Positions 1 to 9,990 are shown, counted from the stretch's first letter. The stretch: DNA of 64,000 nt from Ferdinandcohnia salidurans (GCF_042680725.1 NZ_JBHUEK010000025.1:1-64000), one strand, 5' to 3'. A program made the numbers and translations. The notes: generated by a model from the letters alone, not told the origin.

Positions 1-64
1 TGGTACGACTCTATAAGTTTCGTTTGCACACACGCAGAGCGTGTGGTTTAAAAAGACTAATAAA

Positions 65-94
65 AATCCACGAAACTAGTCCGTTTCGCGGATT
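65..94 (-). terminator. Rho-independent terminator of the LacI-family gene
   Basis: A 12-bp stem with one mismatch (AATCCACGAAAC pairing with GTTTCGCGGATT, 6-nt loop) lies six bases past the stop codon and is followed on the minus strand by TTTTTA. It ends the galactoside operon transcript. Confidence 0.7.
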
Positions 95-99
95 ATAAG

Positions 100-1101
100 T
101 TAGCTCTTTTTTGCCTTTGTAGCACTGCCTCTGACAATGAGCTTTGTGTGAATGGTTATTTTTTTACAGATTTCACGCTTAGTTGCAATTCGCTCAAGCA
201 GTAAGTCGACCGCGGATTCTCCCATAATTTCCGTGTACAATTTAACGGTTGTAAGCGGTGGCATCATGTATTGTGCAGAGGACACATCATTAAAGCCGAC
301 GATGCTTAGATCCTCCGGTATTTTAACACCTAATTCATAGGCTGCCTTGTAGCAACCGACTGCAATTGAATCGTTTGCTACGAACACCGCGGTTGGTTTT
401 TCGTTCTGACTGAGCATATCCTTAAGGATCTGATAGCCATCCTTTGGATTATAGCCGCCAATTTTGACGAATTCCTCATTAAAAATTCCTTTTTCCTTTA
501 AATAGCATTCAAAGACATCCTGTCGTAAGTCCTTGAACCGATTACCATACATATCTGTTTCAACGCCACCGATAAAACCTATGTTTTTATGTCCTAAGTC
601 AACCAAATAGTTGAGCGCCGTTTTCGTCGCAGAAGTAAAATCGATGACAACAGCATCAAAACGATCCTCATCTGGGTTTGAGTCCACAAACACCGATGGT
701 TTTTCAAAGCTCTTAATCAATTCAATATCTGCTTTTTTAAAGGTTCCAAGGCAGATGATTCCGTCCAATTTTGATAGACTTCTTTTTGTGTCGTCTTTTG
801 TAATTTTTAATAATTCCATCCCCAAGCTTTCAAGCTTCTTTTCTAATGCAACCCGAATCGAAAGATAATAGGTGTCGACCAATTCCTCTTCTAGTGAATA
901 GGAATAGTAGAGCCCCACTATCCCTTTCTTTTTTGTTTTTTTCTTTTTCGGGGTAACGACATAATTTAGTTCCTCTGCCGCTTCGAAAATTCGCTTTCTT
1001 GTCTCTGGTGCAACGTTTAACGTTTCATCATAGTTTAACACCCGCGAGACCGTTGCCATGGAAACCTGTGCTAAATCTGCTATATCTTTAATTGTCGCCA
1101 T
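100..1101 (-). CDS. LacI/GalR-family transcriptional repressor, GanR/LacR-like
   Basis: This 333-aa protein is a LacI-family repressor. The N-terminal helix-turn-helix (residues about 1-25, IKDIADLAQVSMATVSRVL) and hinge helix (about 45-60) are followed by a periplasmic-binding-protein-like sugar sensor ending in the typical VPEDLSIVGFND-type segment and PPLTTV. From memory it resembles B. subtilis GanR, the repressor of the galactan/galactoside operon, in length and in the sensor domain. It is the last gene of a minus-strand operon containing a beta-galactosidase, so local autoregulated control is likely. A Lys-rich stretch (residues about 51-59) replaces the usual linker. The ribosome site before the ATG is weak. 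The inducer is inferred to be a galactoside; no residue here proves it. Confidence 0.88.
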   Translation of the reverse strand: MATIKDIADLAQVSMATVSRVLNYDETLNVAPETRKRIFEAAEELNYVVTPKKKKTKKKGIVGLYYSYSLEEELVDTYYLSIRVALEKKLESLGMELLKITKDDTKRSLSKLDGIICLGTFKKADIELIKSFEKPSVFVDSNPDEDRFDAVVIDFTSATKTALNYLVDLGHKNIGFIGGVETDMYGNRFKDLRQDVFECYLKEKGIFNEEFVKIGGYNPKDGYQILKDMLSQNEKPTAVFVANDSIAVGCYKAAYELGVKIPEDLSIVGFNDVSSAQYMMPPLTTVKLYTEIMGESAVDLLLERIATKREICKKITIHTKLIVRGSATKAKKS

Positions 1102-1155
1102 ATATCATACCCACTTTTTTCTTTATACTTCCATTTTAATACAGATATCCGTTTA

Positions 1156-2037
1156 CTACACTGCTTCTTTGTAGCTTTTTTTCCTTATGAACTTCAGTTT
1201 TGTTTCGGAAATGATGATCGCTACAAGAATAATGATGGCTCCGATGATCATTCTTGTTGTTAACACTTCACTTAAAATGATCACGGAGAATACCATGCCC
1301 CAGAATGCTTCTGTTGATAATATGATGGCTGCATTTGTTTCGGTCGTAAATTTCTGAGCGACTGTCTGCAGTAAAAACGCAATTGTTGTGGAGAAAACTC
1401 CCAAGTACAGAACCGCCGATACTCCTTCAAAACTAGCCGCAAAATTCATTTCTCCTTTGAAAAGGACGACGATGAAACCCAAAACTGTGGCAGCCGCCAT
1501 TTGAATAACCGTTAATAGCACTGGATCTTCATCCTTCACAAACTGTGCCGTGTAGAAAATATGAAATGCGAATGCAACCGCACATAATAGAGTCAAGAAG
1601 TCTCCAAAGTTGATACCACCTGAGAGCTGAAGTGATAATACCCCTATACCTGTTATCGCAAGCACTGCGCCCAAGAGCTCGAACTTATCCATTTTTCGTT
1701 TAAAGATAAAGAATGCAATAATCGGAACAATGACCACATTTACCGCCGTCAAAAAGGCATTTTTCGATGGCGTGGTATAGACTAACCCGACTGTTTGTAG
1801 AGCAAATGCTAAATATAGAAAGATTCCAATGATCGAACCCTTGATTAACGTACTCTTTTTGATGTGTTTTAGTTTCTTAAAAAAGACTAGACTTAACAAA
1901 AGAACACCAATTAGGAAACGGATTGCTAGAATTTGATAAGGTGTATAATGTTCCAGCGACACCGCGCTCGCCACAAACCCGCTTCCCCAAATGATGGCTA
2001 CTATCGTAAGACCTATTTCCCCAAAATGTTTCCGCAT
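1156..2037 (-). CDS. EamA/DMT-family membrane transporter
   Basis: About 293 residues with ten predicted hydrophobic segments arranged as two EamA repeats, the drug/metabolite transporter fold (RhaT/YdcZ-type exporters). The segment IIWGSGFVASAVSL near the start and the repeat-two segment STEAFWGMVFSVIILSEVL are typical of the family. I chose the ATG at 2037 because GGTGGAGG sits five bases upstream; the in-frame GTG at 2049 would overlap that site. The gene lies between the GH63-like glycosidase and the LacI-type repressor with short gaps on the same strand, so it is probably the distal part of the galactoside operon. Its substrate cannot be read from sequence; sugar-derived metabolite efflux is only a contextual guess. 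Confidence 0.85.
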   Translation of the reverse strand: MRKHFGEIGLTIVAIIWGSGFVASAVSLEHYTPYQILAIRFLIGVLLLSLVFFKKLKHIKKSTLIKGSIIGIFLYLAFALQTVGLVYTTPSKNAFLTAVNVVIVPIIAFFIFKRKMDKFELLGAVLAITGIGVLSLQLSGGINFGDFLTLLCAVAFAFHIFYTAQFVKDEDPVLLTVIQMAAATVLGFIVVLFKGEMNFAASFEGVSAVLYLGVFSTTIAFLLQTVAQKFTTETNAAIILSTEAFWGMVFSVIILSEVLTTRMIIGAIIILVAIIISETKLKFIRKKSYKEAV

Positions 2038-2053
2038 GTAAACCTCCACCTAT

Positions 2054-2114
2054 TGGGACTCAAGGGACAGGTCCCTCGTCCCATTTATTAAACTCGTGGG
2101 ACAGTGTGTCCCAT
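2054..2114. repeat. GGGACAGGTCCC palindromic element, copy 1
   Basis: A REP-like element with two nested palindromes, GGGACAGGTCCC and GGGACAGTGTGTCCC. Its right half lies inside the 3' end of the GH63-like gene and encodes that protein's last eight residues, MGHTVPRV. Five further copies occur in this window (10192, 22859, 23470, 31748, 38395). No transposase is nearby. Confidence 0.75.
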
Positions 2115-3764
2115 TAATTGAAGAAAGACGCTTGATGTCCACGTGAAGGAGGTATCGACGAGCCCTGTTCCGTTATGCGGGTCGAAGTTTTCTGCCATTC
2201 CGCCGACGAGTGTTAGATTCAAATATTTCTCTCTGATTCTTTCTCCAATTTCACTGTAGCCAAAACTTTTTAATGAATCAATAAAAAGATAGGTGACTGG
2301 TGCCCAAATTGGTCCAAGCCAGTAGCCATTTTCCTTATAAAATGGGCTTGATGGCATTTCTGTTGCAAATCCATATTTCGTTTCAAAGTTTTCCGTAAGG
2401 TCAGCCACAAGCTGATCCATTACCTTTGTATCAAGACGATACCCGATTAAAACAGGCAAACGCAGTATCAAGCTTGAGCGAATGTCGATCTTTTCAGCAT
2501 CTTTACCTACGCGGCCAAAGAATCCATTTTCGTCGTACAATCTATCCATTAATAAAGCAAACATTGAATCTGCTTTATCTGTAAACTGCTTTGCTTCATC
2601 CTGCTCTCCAAGAATGCCCGCAAATTTTGTTAAAATATCATATGTTCTTATTAAAAAGCTAGCAAGGTCAGGTGCTTCAACCGGCATACCACGATGAAAT
2701 AAAGACGCATTGTCCCAGCCGGAATCATTGCCGTGCTTATAATGTGGAAGTCGACCTTCATATGTTCGATATAGGTCAAAATACTTTATAACTTTTTTTG
2801 TAGATTCATAAACCTCTCTTAAGCGGTTTTCATCTTTAAAGTAATCATTTTCTTCCATGAGTTTTTCATAAACATATGCAAAAATCGGAGGCTTAATACA
2901 GTTATAGGATACAAATTTATCATTCACAAAATCAGGGTATGCCCCAGATTCATCCTGTGTATCGATAAAGATTTTTAATTGGGAATACGCTAGTTCTGGA
3001 TACTTAGCTCCTAAATTTAACGCATTGAAACAATTGTCCCAGGACCAAATATTGTACATCCAAAGCTTTGACATATACATGGCGTAATCTTTTAAAAGGC
3101 CATCTGGGTGAACGACACTTGACCAAGTGATATACGACGCACGGTCAATCGAAGCTTGGTAGACTTCATTTTTCTCTGTGATATTTCCGACCCACTCTTG
3201 ATAGAGTTTCTCGACCTTTTCTTTACCCGCTTCAAAGCTTGCATATTCCTTTGGCTTAAAAACAGTCCGATAGCTCTCAATCACAAAATGGCCATTACTC
3301 ATGCGAATGTCAATAAAATCATTGCCGATGACATTCCATGGTGCTTCAACTGACATTTCTCCGCTGAGCTTGCTGATCATCAGCTTTAATTCCTTCGGAT
3401 AGATATGGTACTCATACATTCCATCCTCATATTCATGTAACGTATCGTATTTTACTTTACTTGCCTGCAAACGTACTTCTACTCCATGAACATCAATATG
3501 CAGCTCATCCTCTTCCGGAATGATGATTTCCGCATATTTCTCTAAGTCCTCTACTACATAAAAACGCAAGGTCGTTTCAGATGCGAGGATCTCAAATTCT
3601 TTTTCAATACCATCCTGCAAAAGATCCAATTTAAAAAGCTTTGAAGGTGCGTCATCCCCACCATGAACATCGCGTATATAAATTTCTTTAGAATCCTTCT
3701 CCTGTGACACGCAAAAATAAGAACCAAATCTAGAAAAAGGAATTTCTCTAATATCTAAATTCAT
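2088..3764 (-). CDS. GH63/trehalase-like intracellular glycosidase
   Basis: A 558-aa protein with an N-terminal beta-rich domain (about 1-190) and a C-terminal (alpha/alpha)6-barrel (about 200-550). The motifs WSWDNCFNALN (Asp243), SGWDNAS (Asp351) and GGMAENFDPHNG (Glu525) match the MGH1/YgjK-type GH63 fold, where the Asp of the GWDN motif is the general acid and the Glu of the AENFD motif the base. There is no signal peptide, so it acts in the cytoplasm, presumably on an imported oligosaccharide together with the neighbouring LacZ. A good site (AAAGGAG) precedes the ATG. The final eight residues derive from a dispersed GGGACAGGTCCC-type element, so the native C-terminus may have been altered by its insertion. 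The linkage cleaved is not predictable here. Confidence 0.82.
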   Translation of the reverse strand: MNLDIREIPFSRFGSYFCVSQEKDSKEIYIRDVHGGDDAPSKLFKLDLLQDGIEKEFEILASETTLRFYVVEDLEKYAEIIIPEEDELHIDVHGVEVRLQASKVKYDTLHEYEDGMYEYHIYPKELKLMISKLSGEMSVEAPWNVIGNDFIDIRMSNGHFVIESYRTVFKPKEYASFEAGKEKVEKLYQEWVGNITEKNEVYQASIDRASYITWSSVVHPDGLLKDYAMYMSKLWMYNIWSWDNCFNALNLGAKYPELAYSQLKIFIDTQDESGAYPDFVNDKFVSYNCIKPPIFAYVYEKLMEENDYFKDENRLREVYESTKKVIKYFDLYRTYEGRLPHYKHGNDSGWDNASLFHRGMPVEAPDLASFLIRTYDILTKFAGILGEQDEAKQFTDKADSMFALLMDRLYDENGFFGRVGKDAEKIDIRSSLILRLPVLIGYRLDTKVMDQLVADLTENFETKYGFATEMPSSPFYKENGYWLGPIWAPVTYLFIDSLKSFGYSEIGERIREKYLNLTLVGGMAENFDPHNGTGLVDTSFTWTSSVFLQLMGHTVPRV

Positions 3765-3808
3765 CTATAATTCTCCTTTATGGAAGAAGCAGGGTTTCCC
3801 CTGCTCTC

Positions 3809-6800
3809 TTAACGTGCTGTGAAAAATTTACTTTCTTCTACTAGGCTATCCTTTTCAATCTTTCTTATTTCAAATTGAAGGCGGAAGTCCTCAATCACGG
3901 TTCGATATGGAGGTAACTGCTCTTCACCACAGCTATTGCTTCCAACACCACTTTGTTTATAATCAATGGTCAACACATTGAATGGTGACTTCTTGATATT
4001 TCCGCGGTGTTTCGCTTCTTCAAGTGCACTTGTCTCATAATCATGAATCGTAAAGTCATACTCTTCTTTAAAATTAATTAGGTACTTGTGGTCACCTTTC
4101 GCTAGCGATAGGAAAGAGGTATCACATCTTGAGCCGTTTTCCTGTGGATACACATAATCAGTGTGCATGTCTTCAACGGTCTTGTTGTAAAGTCCAATTG
4201 GTTGGCTACGTTTCGTATCCTGATAGGATTCAGAATCCCCACGACCATACCAAGTAACATCGTTGTAATCTTGGTTAAAGTTCATTGTTACGCCAATACG
4301 TGGCAGCATTTCTGGAATTTCTATGCCACGTAGAACTTTTTCACCTTTTAGATCAATGTTAAGCGCACCATTTTTCGTGATCCGGTAATTATATGTTAAA
4401 TGGAAGCCCCACGCTTGGTTTACGGTTGATAAGAACTTCGTGATAACCACGTCCACATGATTTTCAGACACCTCATAGGTTACTTCGCCAAGCTGTTCTT
4501 TTGTGTTTTTAAGGAAGTACTTGTTAATCCAGTCATCCTTTTTATACATGTCATTGTCGATAATTGCTCTCCAAAGCGTTACTTCAGGGCCTTTGTTTAT
4601 GATCTCTTCCCCTTCTGATTCGAAGGATTCAAGTGTTCCGTACACATTTGAGAAAACAGCCTTGAACATATCATTTTCAACGATCAGCTGAGCTGCTTCG
4701 TCTTCAATAATGAAATCAGATCCGATTGACGCGATAGTTTTTACACTTTTTTCAAGTTTCGTAGAATCTAGTAAAAAGCTTTCCTTTGTAATCTCGTGTC
4801 CTTTTTCCGCATAGAGAGTATCTTCAGCTTCCCGATAGCTTAGGTAGATACGAACATCGTCATGCTGCGCAGCTTTTGCAACATCGATTGGCAACGTGAT
4901 TTCTGCAACTTCATGAGCCTGAATGCTCGGTAGCTTGATTTCTTTTTCCTCGATAAGTGTACCGAAGGATTTCACTTCAATATGAAGCACGATTCCACTA
5001 ATGTTTTTAAAATCGTATAAGTTCTTCACACGAATTTTTCCTTCTGCTACGTTTACTTCCTCCGTCACAATCGGTTCGATGACCTTTTTGTATTCGATTA
5101 GTCCTGGTGATGGGGTTCTGTCTGGATAGACTAGCCCATCAATACAGAAATTTCCGTTAGTTGGGAAGTCGCCGTAATCGCCGCCATACAGATAGTACGT
5201 TTCACCATTTTCATTCGTCGTTTCAATTCCATGGTCACACCATTCCCAAATAAATCCACCTTGTAATCGAGGATACTTTCGCATTAACTGTTGGTACTCT
5301 GTTAAACCACCAGGGCCATTCCCCATCGCATGTCCATACTCACATAGGATATGAGGCTTCTTACCTTCTGCATTTTTACCGATTTCTTCAAGTGGCTTTA
5401 AGCGAGTATACATGGTTGTGTAAACATCACTGTAAGCTGCAACTCTGTCTCCCTCATAATGTACGAGTCTAGTAGGGTCGATTGCCTTAATCGCATTGTA
5501 CATCGCTGTGAAGTTGCGCCCAGCTCCAGACTCATTTCCTAATGACCACATCACAATACTTGGGTGGTTGCGATCTCTTTTTACCATACGAACTGCACGG
5601 TCTACATATTGTTTTTCCCATAATTCATTATCGGAAATCCAGTTATAGTTACCCGTGTTTTCGAAGCCATGGCACTCTAGGTCCGCTTCATCTATTACGT
5701 ATAATCCATACTCATCACATAAATCATAAAATACATCATTATTTGGATAGTGCGCTGAACGAACAGCGTTAATATTATACTGCTTCATCATTTTAATATC
5801 CTGAAGCATGTCTTCATAACTTACCGTTCTACCTGTCTTTGGATGTGAATCATGACGGTTCACCCCATTAAAGAAAATGCGTTTTCCATTGACACGAATT
5901 TCATTGTCGATGACCTCAATTGAACGGAAACCAACGCGAAGCGGCACAATTTCCTTATCACCGTTTGGTAAACAATATTCAAAAACTAGATGGTATAGAT
6001 TTGGCTCCTCTGCATTCCACAAAAGCGGCTTTTCTACTAATTTACTAGTCTCGAATTTTCCGTCAGCCACTTCGATGTCAAACTGATCCACTTTCTCATC
6101 TCTGTGATATAGAGTTGCAAATAAACCTTTTACATCGTTTGTTAAAAATTCACCACCGACTTTCAAGGTGAAATTTTCATAGTTTTCATCAGGCAGTGTT
6201 TCCACAAAAACGTCCTGAAGCGTATTTTTGTTGATTTTAAAGAGCTCCACACTTCTAAAAATACCTGAAAGCCACCACATATCCTGGTCTTCTAAATAAG
6301 TGCCATCAGAGAACTGATACACCCTTACCGTTAGGCGGTTGCTTCCTTGTTTCACATACTCTGTAATGTCAAATTCAGACGGTACTCTAGAAACCTTGCT
6401 GTAACCGACATGCTGTCCGTTCACATATAAATCAAATGCAGAGTCAACCCCATTGAATTTTAAAATAAGGGCTTCGTCGTCTGCTAAATCAGAAACCTCT
6501 AACTCTCTAAAATAAATCCCTGTTGGATTTTCCTGTGGTACAAATGGTGGGTTGATAGCAAATGGGTACAAAACATCTGTGTAATGCATGTTTCCATAAC
6601 CCTTGATTTGCCAGCTGGATGGCACTTCGATATCGTCTAAACCTTCGACTGCGAAGTCCTCCGCCTCAAACCCCTTTGGTGAAAGCTCTGGTGCATCTAC
6701 AAATAAAAACTTCCACACGCCGTCAAGCAATGTATAGCCGATACTACTTTCTTTGTTAAACGTTCTTGCGTTCTCTTTTGTTTCATATCTATAAAAATCG

Positions 6801-6868
6801 GTATGTGCAGGGAGTCTGTTGATCCCAGTCAGATGGATATTCTCCCATCTTTTCATCTCTCGTCGCAT
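3809..6868 (-). CDS. lacZ: Beta-galactosidase, glycoside hydrolase family 2 (first copy)
   Basis: A 1019-aa LacZ-type enzyme that hydrolyses terminal beta-galactosides in the cytoplasm. Domains in order: GH2 sugar-binding jelly roll (about 40-210), Ig-like domain (about 215-315), TIM barrel (about 320-620), a second Ig-like domain, and the small-chain domain (about 740-1005). The acid/base is Glu446 in WSLGNESGAG and the nucleophile Glu510 in HILCEYGHAMGNG; the NGVNRHD motif starts the barrel. Length equals E. coli LacZ. GGAGGAAG precedes the ATG. It lies 30 bp after the second permease gene, so import and hydrolysis are co-transcribed. The second LacZ at 10603-13674 belongs to the same family but differs clearly in sequence, so it is not a recent tandem duplicate. 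Confidence 0.97.
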   Translation of the reverse strand: MRREMKRWENIHLTGINRLPAHTDFYRYETKENARTFNKESSIGYTLLDGVWKFLFVDAPELSPKGFEAEDFAVEGLDDIEVPSSWQIKGYGNMHYTDVLYPFAINPPFVPQENPTGIYFRELEVSDLADDEALILKFNGVDSAFDLYVNGQHVGYSKVSRVPSEFDITEYVKQGSNRLTVRVYQFSDGTYLEDQDMWWLSGIFRSVELFKINKNTLQDVFVETLPDENYENFTLKVGGEFLTNDVKGLFATLYHRDEKVDQFDIEVADGKFETSKLVEKPLLWNAEEPNLYHLVFEYCLPNGDKEIVPLRVGFRSIEVIDNEIRVNGKRIFFNGVNRHDSHPKTGRTVSYEDMLQDIKMMKQYNINAVRSAHYPNNDVFYDLCDEYGLYVIDEADLECHGFENTGNYNWISDNELWEKQYVDRAVRMVKRDRNHPSIVMWSLGNESGAGRNFTAMYNAIKAIDPTRLVHYEGDRVAAYSDVYTTMYTRLKPLEEIGKNAEGKKPHILCEYGHAMGNGPGGLTEYQQLMRKYPRLQGGFIWEWCDHGIETTNENGETYYLYGGDYGDFPTNGNFCIDGLVYPDRTPSPGLIEYKKVIEPIVTEEVNVAEGKIRVKNLYDFKNISGIVLHIEVKSFGTLIEEKEIKLPSIQAHEVAEITLPIDVAKAAQHDDVRIYLSYREAEDTLYAEKGHEITKESFLLDSTKLEKSVKTIASIGSDFIIEDEAAQLIVENDMFKAVFSNVYGTLESFESEGEEIINKGPEVTLWRAIIDNDMYKKDDWINKYFLKNTKEQLGEVTYEVSENHVDVVITKFLSTVNQAWGFHLTYNYRITKNGALNIDLKGEKVLRGIEIPEMLPRIGVTMNFNQDYNDVTWYGRGDSESYQDTKRSQPIGLYNKTVEDMHTDYVYPQENGSRCDTSFLSLAKGDHKYLINFKEEYDFTIHDYETSALEEAKHRGNIKKSPFNVLTIDYKQSGVGSNSCGEEQLPPYRTVIEDFRLQFEIRKIEKDSLVEESKFFTAR

Positions 6869-6897
6869 ATTATCTTCCTCCGCATAACTATGGTGAA

Positions 6898-7719
6898 TTA
6901 CTTGATTGAACCGCTGATTCCCTCGACAATATACTTTTGCGCAATTAGGAACACGAGAACTGGTGGAATAATCATGACTAACGTGATCGACATAATTGGT
7001 AGAATTTGAAGGTCATGAATTCCTTTAAATGCTGCAAGTCCTAGTGCTAATGTATATTTTGATTGATCCTGAAGGTAAATTAATGGACCTAAGTAATCGT
7101 TCCATACTAATAAAATATTTAATACAGCGATTAGGATAAGTGGTGCTCTCATAATCGGTAAGAATATTTTAAAGAAAATCTGGAACTCGTTTGCTCCATC
7201 AATTCTCGCTGCATTTTCAAGATCCTTCGGTATGTTCATAAGGAATTGTCTTAATAAAAAGATATAGTAAGCTGATCCAAAAAACGCTGGGACAATTAAT
7301 GGTTTTAATGTGTTAATCCATCCGAAAAAGTTAAATTCCATGTATAACGGAATCATCGTTACGTCCCAAGGTATCATCATCGTTGCAAGCAACAAGATGA
7401 AGAGTCCATTTTTATATTTGAAGTCATATCTTGCAAATCCGTAGGCTACTAGAGAACAAGAAATCAACTGACCTAGCGTTGTCATCACGGTTACGATGAC
7501 CGAGTTTTTAAAATAGGTTCCAAATGGTTGACTGTTCCAAGCATCCATAAAGTTTCCCCACTGTGGCACTTCCGGGAAAATCTTTGGTGGGAAGCTAAAC
7601 ACTTCAGCCTCTGTTTTTAACGCAGAAAGGATTACCCACACAAATGGTAGTAAGAAGTAAAGTGAAAATAATCCAAGAAGGCTGTACATTATGATTTTAT
7701 ATTTCCTTGACATCTTCAT
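6898..7719 (-). CDS. Carbohydrate ABC transporter permease, MalG/GanQ-like
   Basis: A 273-aa inner-membrane permease with six hydrophobic segments and the cytoplasmic EAA loop ENAARIDGANEFQIFFKIFLP (about residues 188-208), which docks to the ATPase. The ending, GISGSIK, is typical of CUT1-family MalG-type subunits. The ATG overlaps the stop of the upstream permease by four bases, indicating translational coupling. No ATPase is encoded in the operon, so a shared MsmX-type ATPase encoded elsewhere is expected, as for other Bacillus CUT1 importers. Confidence 0.94.
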   Translation of the reverse strand: MKMSRKYKIIMYSLLGLFSLYFLLPFVWVILSALKTEAEVFSFPPKIFPEVPQWGNFMDAWNSQPFGTYFKNSVIVTVMTTLGQLISCSLVAYGFARYDFKYKNGLFILLLATMMIPWDVTMIPLYMEFNFFGWINTLKPLIVPAFFGSAYYIFLLRQFLMNIPKDLENAARIDGANEFQIFFKIFLPIMRAPLILIAVLNILLVWNDYLGPLIYLQDQSKYTLALGLAAFKGIHDLQILPIMSITLVMIIPPVLVFLIAQKYIVEGISGSIK

Positions 7720-8648
7720 TTTTTCTTCTTCCCTTCTTTTTTCACTTCATTTTCGTAAAATACCCATGTGGATGATGATTTAAAGATTAACATCGTTAAG
7801 ATTAAGATGACGATGAACATAAACCATGCGTTTGCACTTGCATATCCTAATTCATGGTGTTTGAAGGCGTTGTTATATACATATAGTCCATAGAAATAGG
7901 TTGATTTTAACGGACCTCCACCGGTTAAAAGTAAGACAAGTGTTAATTGTTGCAGTGCGGCGATTACCGATGTAATCACGTTGAATAAAATTGTTGGTGT
8001 AATACTAGGGATTGTGATGCTGAAAAACTGACGAAACGGACCCGCACCATCAATTGCTGCTGCTTCATATAATTCTGGCGGGATTCCTTTAATGTCTGTG
8101 TAAAAGATAAGCATCATTGTTCCGACACCCCAGGCACTCGCAATAACGATTGTCAGGATTGCCCACTTCGGATCGACAAGCCATTTTGGCCCTTCAATAC
8201 CAGCTAATGAAAGTAGGTAGTTTAAAATTCCATATTCAGAGTTGAAAATCCAGCCCCAAATAATTGAAATCGCAACTCCGGATACAACCGCAGGTAAATA
8301 GAAAATGGTACGGAAAATTTTCATTCCTTTTAATGGTTGAGTAATGAGGAGCGCTAAGATTAGGGCAGTAACTAAGTTTAACGGCACAAAAATCGCGGCA
8401 AATTTAAATGTAATGGCTAAAGATTTATAAAATTGTGGATCGTCAGTGAACATCGTTTTATAGTTGTCGATACCCACAAAGCTTGGTGCACTTGTAATTG
8501 GCCAATCAAAAAAACTCATGATTAATGAAAAAGCTAATGGACCAAGAGTGAACACCAAAAATCCGATTATCCAAGGTGAGATAAATAAATAGGGTACTTT
8601 CCTACTTACCAGCTGATAGCTATTCGCTTTCTTTGTTTTATTTAACAT
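7716..8648 (-). CDS. Carbohydrate ABC transporter permease, MalF/GanP-like
   Basis: A 310-aa permease with six transmembrane segments and the EAA loop YEAAAIDGAGPFRQFFSITIP, the partner of the MalG-type subunit that follows with a four-base overlap. The N-terminal topology (a hydrophilic start, then YLFISPWIIGFLVFTLGPL) is characteristic of CUT1 MalF-type proteins in Firmicutes. It forms the channel for the sugar delivered by the lipoprotein encoded just upstream. The substrate is inferred from the co-transcribed beta-galactosidase. Confidence 0.94.
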   Translation of the reverse strand: MLNKTKKANSYQLVSRKVPYLFISPWIIGFLVFTLGPLAFSLIMSFFDWPITSAPSFVGIDNYKTMFTDDPQFYKSLAITFKFAAIFVPLNLVTALILALLITQPLKGMKIFRTIFYLPAVVSGVAISIIWGWIFNSEYGILNYLLSLAGIEGPKWLVDPKWAILTIVIASAWGVGTMMLIFYTDIKGIPPELYEAAAIDGAGPFRQFFSITIPSITPTILFNVITSVIAALQQLTLVLLLTGGGPLKSTYFYGLYVYNNAFKHHELGYASANAWFMFIVILILTMLIFKSSSTWVFYENEVKKEGKKKK

Positions 8649-8718
8649 AAGATGACCCCTTATTCAGATTAGAAAATAGGGTAAAGCACTGTACAAGTGC
8701 TTTACCACGTTAAGTTAT

Positions 8719-9960
8719 TTACTGAGCAGCGTCCTTTAATGCTTCTTTAGGATCTACCATTGTGCTTGGGTTAAAGATTGATTCGAATACATAGTTTAGA
8801 TTGTCGGACACCTGACTCCAGTCCTCTACGATGAAGGAAGCAGGAGTATAGCCCTCACTCTTTTCTAACATGGAGTAGAACACACTCTTCATTTCGTGTT
8901 CCTCAAGCTTTTCACTTTCTACAACAGATTTTAGAACTGGTAGTTCGAAATCAATTCTTGCTTTGTTTGCTTCTTCGCCAGTCCAGAATTTAATGAACTC
9001 AAATGCTTCTTCTTTGTGCTTAGAATTCTTAGAAATAGAAATACCTGAAGAACTTAAGATACTAACACTTTTTCCATTTTCAAACGTCGGTAATTCAACT
9101 ACACCATAATCAATTCCAGCCTCTGTTAATGGATTAAGTCCCCATGCACCATATACAAACATGGCAACTTTACCAGATTTCATTTCTGTAGCTCCTGAAC
9201 CCTCAGTTGGAATCGCATAGCCTTCTTTCGCCATGTTTTGGAACATCTCAAACACTTCAACTGATTCTTTTGAATCAAGGTTTCCTTTTAAGTTTCCTTC
9301 TTCATCAACGTAAGCTGCGTTGTTACCCCATAAGAACATTTCGAAATCATATGGGTCAGGCTTTCCTGAGAATGCAAATCCAGTAACCTTTGAATCTTTG
9401 TTTGTTATTTTCTTAGCTGTATCTTGAAGGTCTTTCCAAGTCCAATCTGCTTGTGGATATTCAACACCTGCTTCATCAAATAGAGCTTTGTTGTAATAAA
9501 CAACATGTGTTGTGTATCCAACTGGTAATCCAAGGATTTGGTCATCCGCTGAGTTATAGTTCCAAAGAGTTTCATAGAAATTGTCTTTGTACTCAGCGCC
9601 TTCTTTTTCAATGTAAGAATCCAGTGGTTCTAATGCATCCTTGTATTGTGGGTAGTTCCACATATACATAATGTCCGGAGCATCTTTCGCACCCATACCA
9701 GCTGTAATTTTTGTATCATACTCACTTCCGTAAGCCTCTAAAACAACTTCAATATTCTCGTGAGTTTCATTGAATTTGTCGATCATCTCTTGCTGTAAGT
9801 CAACATCGTCACCAACATCCCATGTAGCAAATCGAAGTTTTACCTTTCCATCTTCAGTAGTGTCACCACTGCTTTCCCCCGATGATGAGCTACAACCTGC
9901 TAAAAGCAACATTGCTGCGATGAATAAAAAGAAAATAGATTTAAATTTTACTAGCTTCAT
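8719..9960 (-). CDS. Extracellular sugar-binding lipoprotein of the first galactoside ABC system
   Basis: A 413-aa family 1 solute-binding protein. The signal peptide ends in the lipobox LLAGC with lipidated Cys23, followed by a Ser/Gly/Asp linker. The mature part has the two-lobed fold with GKVAMFVYGAWGLNPL and conserved Trp and Tyr residues typical of oligosaccharide binders. It is the first gene of the operon. AGGAGG at 9968-9973 precedes the ATG, and a TTTACA-N17-TATAAT promoter lies just upstream. The likely ligand is a galacto-oligosaccharide or beta-galactoside, by analogy with B. subtilis GanS and by context. Confidence 0.93.
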   Translation of the reverse strand: MKLVKFKSIFFLFIAAMLLLAGCSSSSGESSGDTTEDGKVKLRFATWDVGDDVDLQQEMIDKFNETHENIEVVLEAYGSEYDTKITAGMGAKDAPDIMYMWNYPQYKDALEPLDSYIEKEGAEYKDNFYETLWNYNSADDQILGLPVGYTTHVVYYNKALFDEAGVEYPQADWTWKDLQDTAKKITNKDSKVTGFAFSGKPDPYDFEMFLWGNNAAYVDEEGNLKGNLDSKESVEVFEMFQNMAKEGYAIPTEGSGATEMKSGKVAMFVYGAWGLNPLTEAGIDYGVVELPTFENGKSVSILSSSGISISKNSKHKEEAFEFIKFWTGEEANKARIDFELPVLKSVVESEKLEEHEMKSVFYSMLEKSEGYTPASFIVEDWSQVSDNLNYVFESIFNPSTMVDPKEALKDAAQ

Positions 9961-9990
9961 AATTGCGCCTCCTTTTTATATGACACCTTC

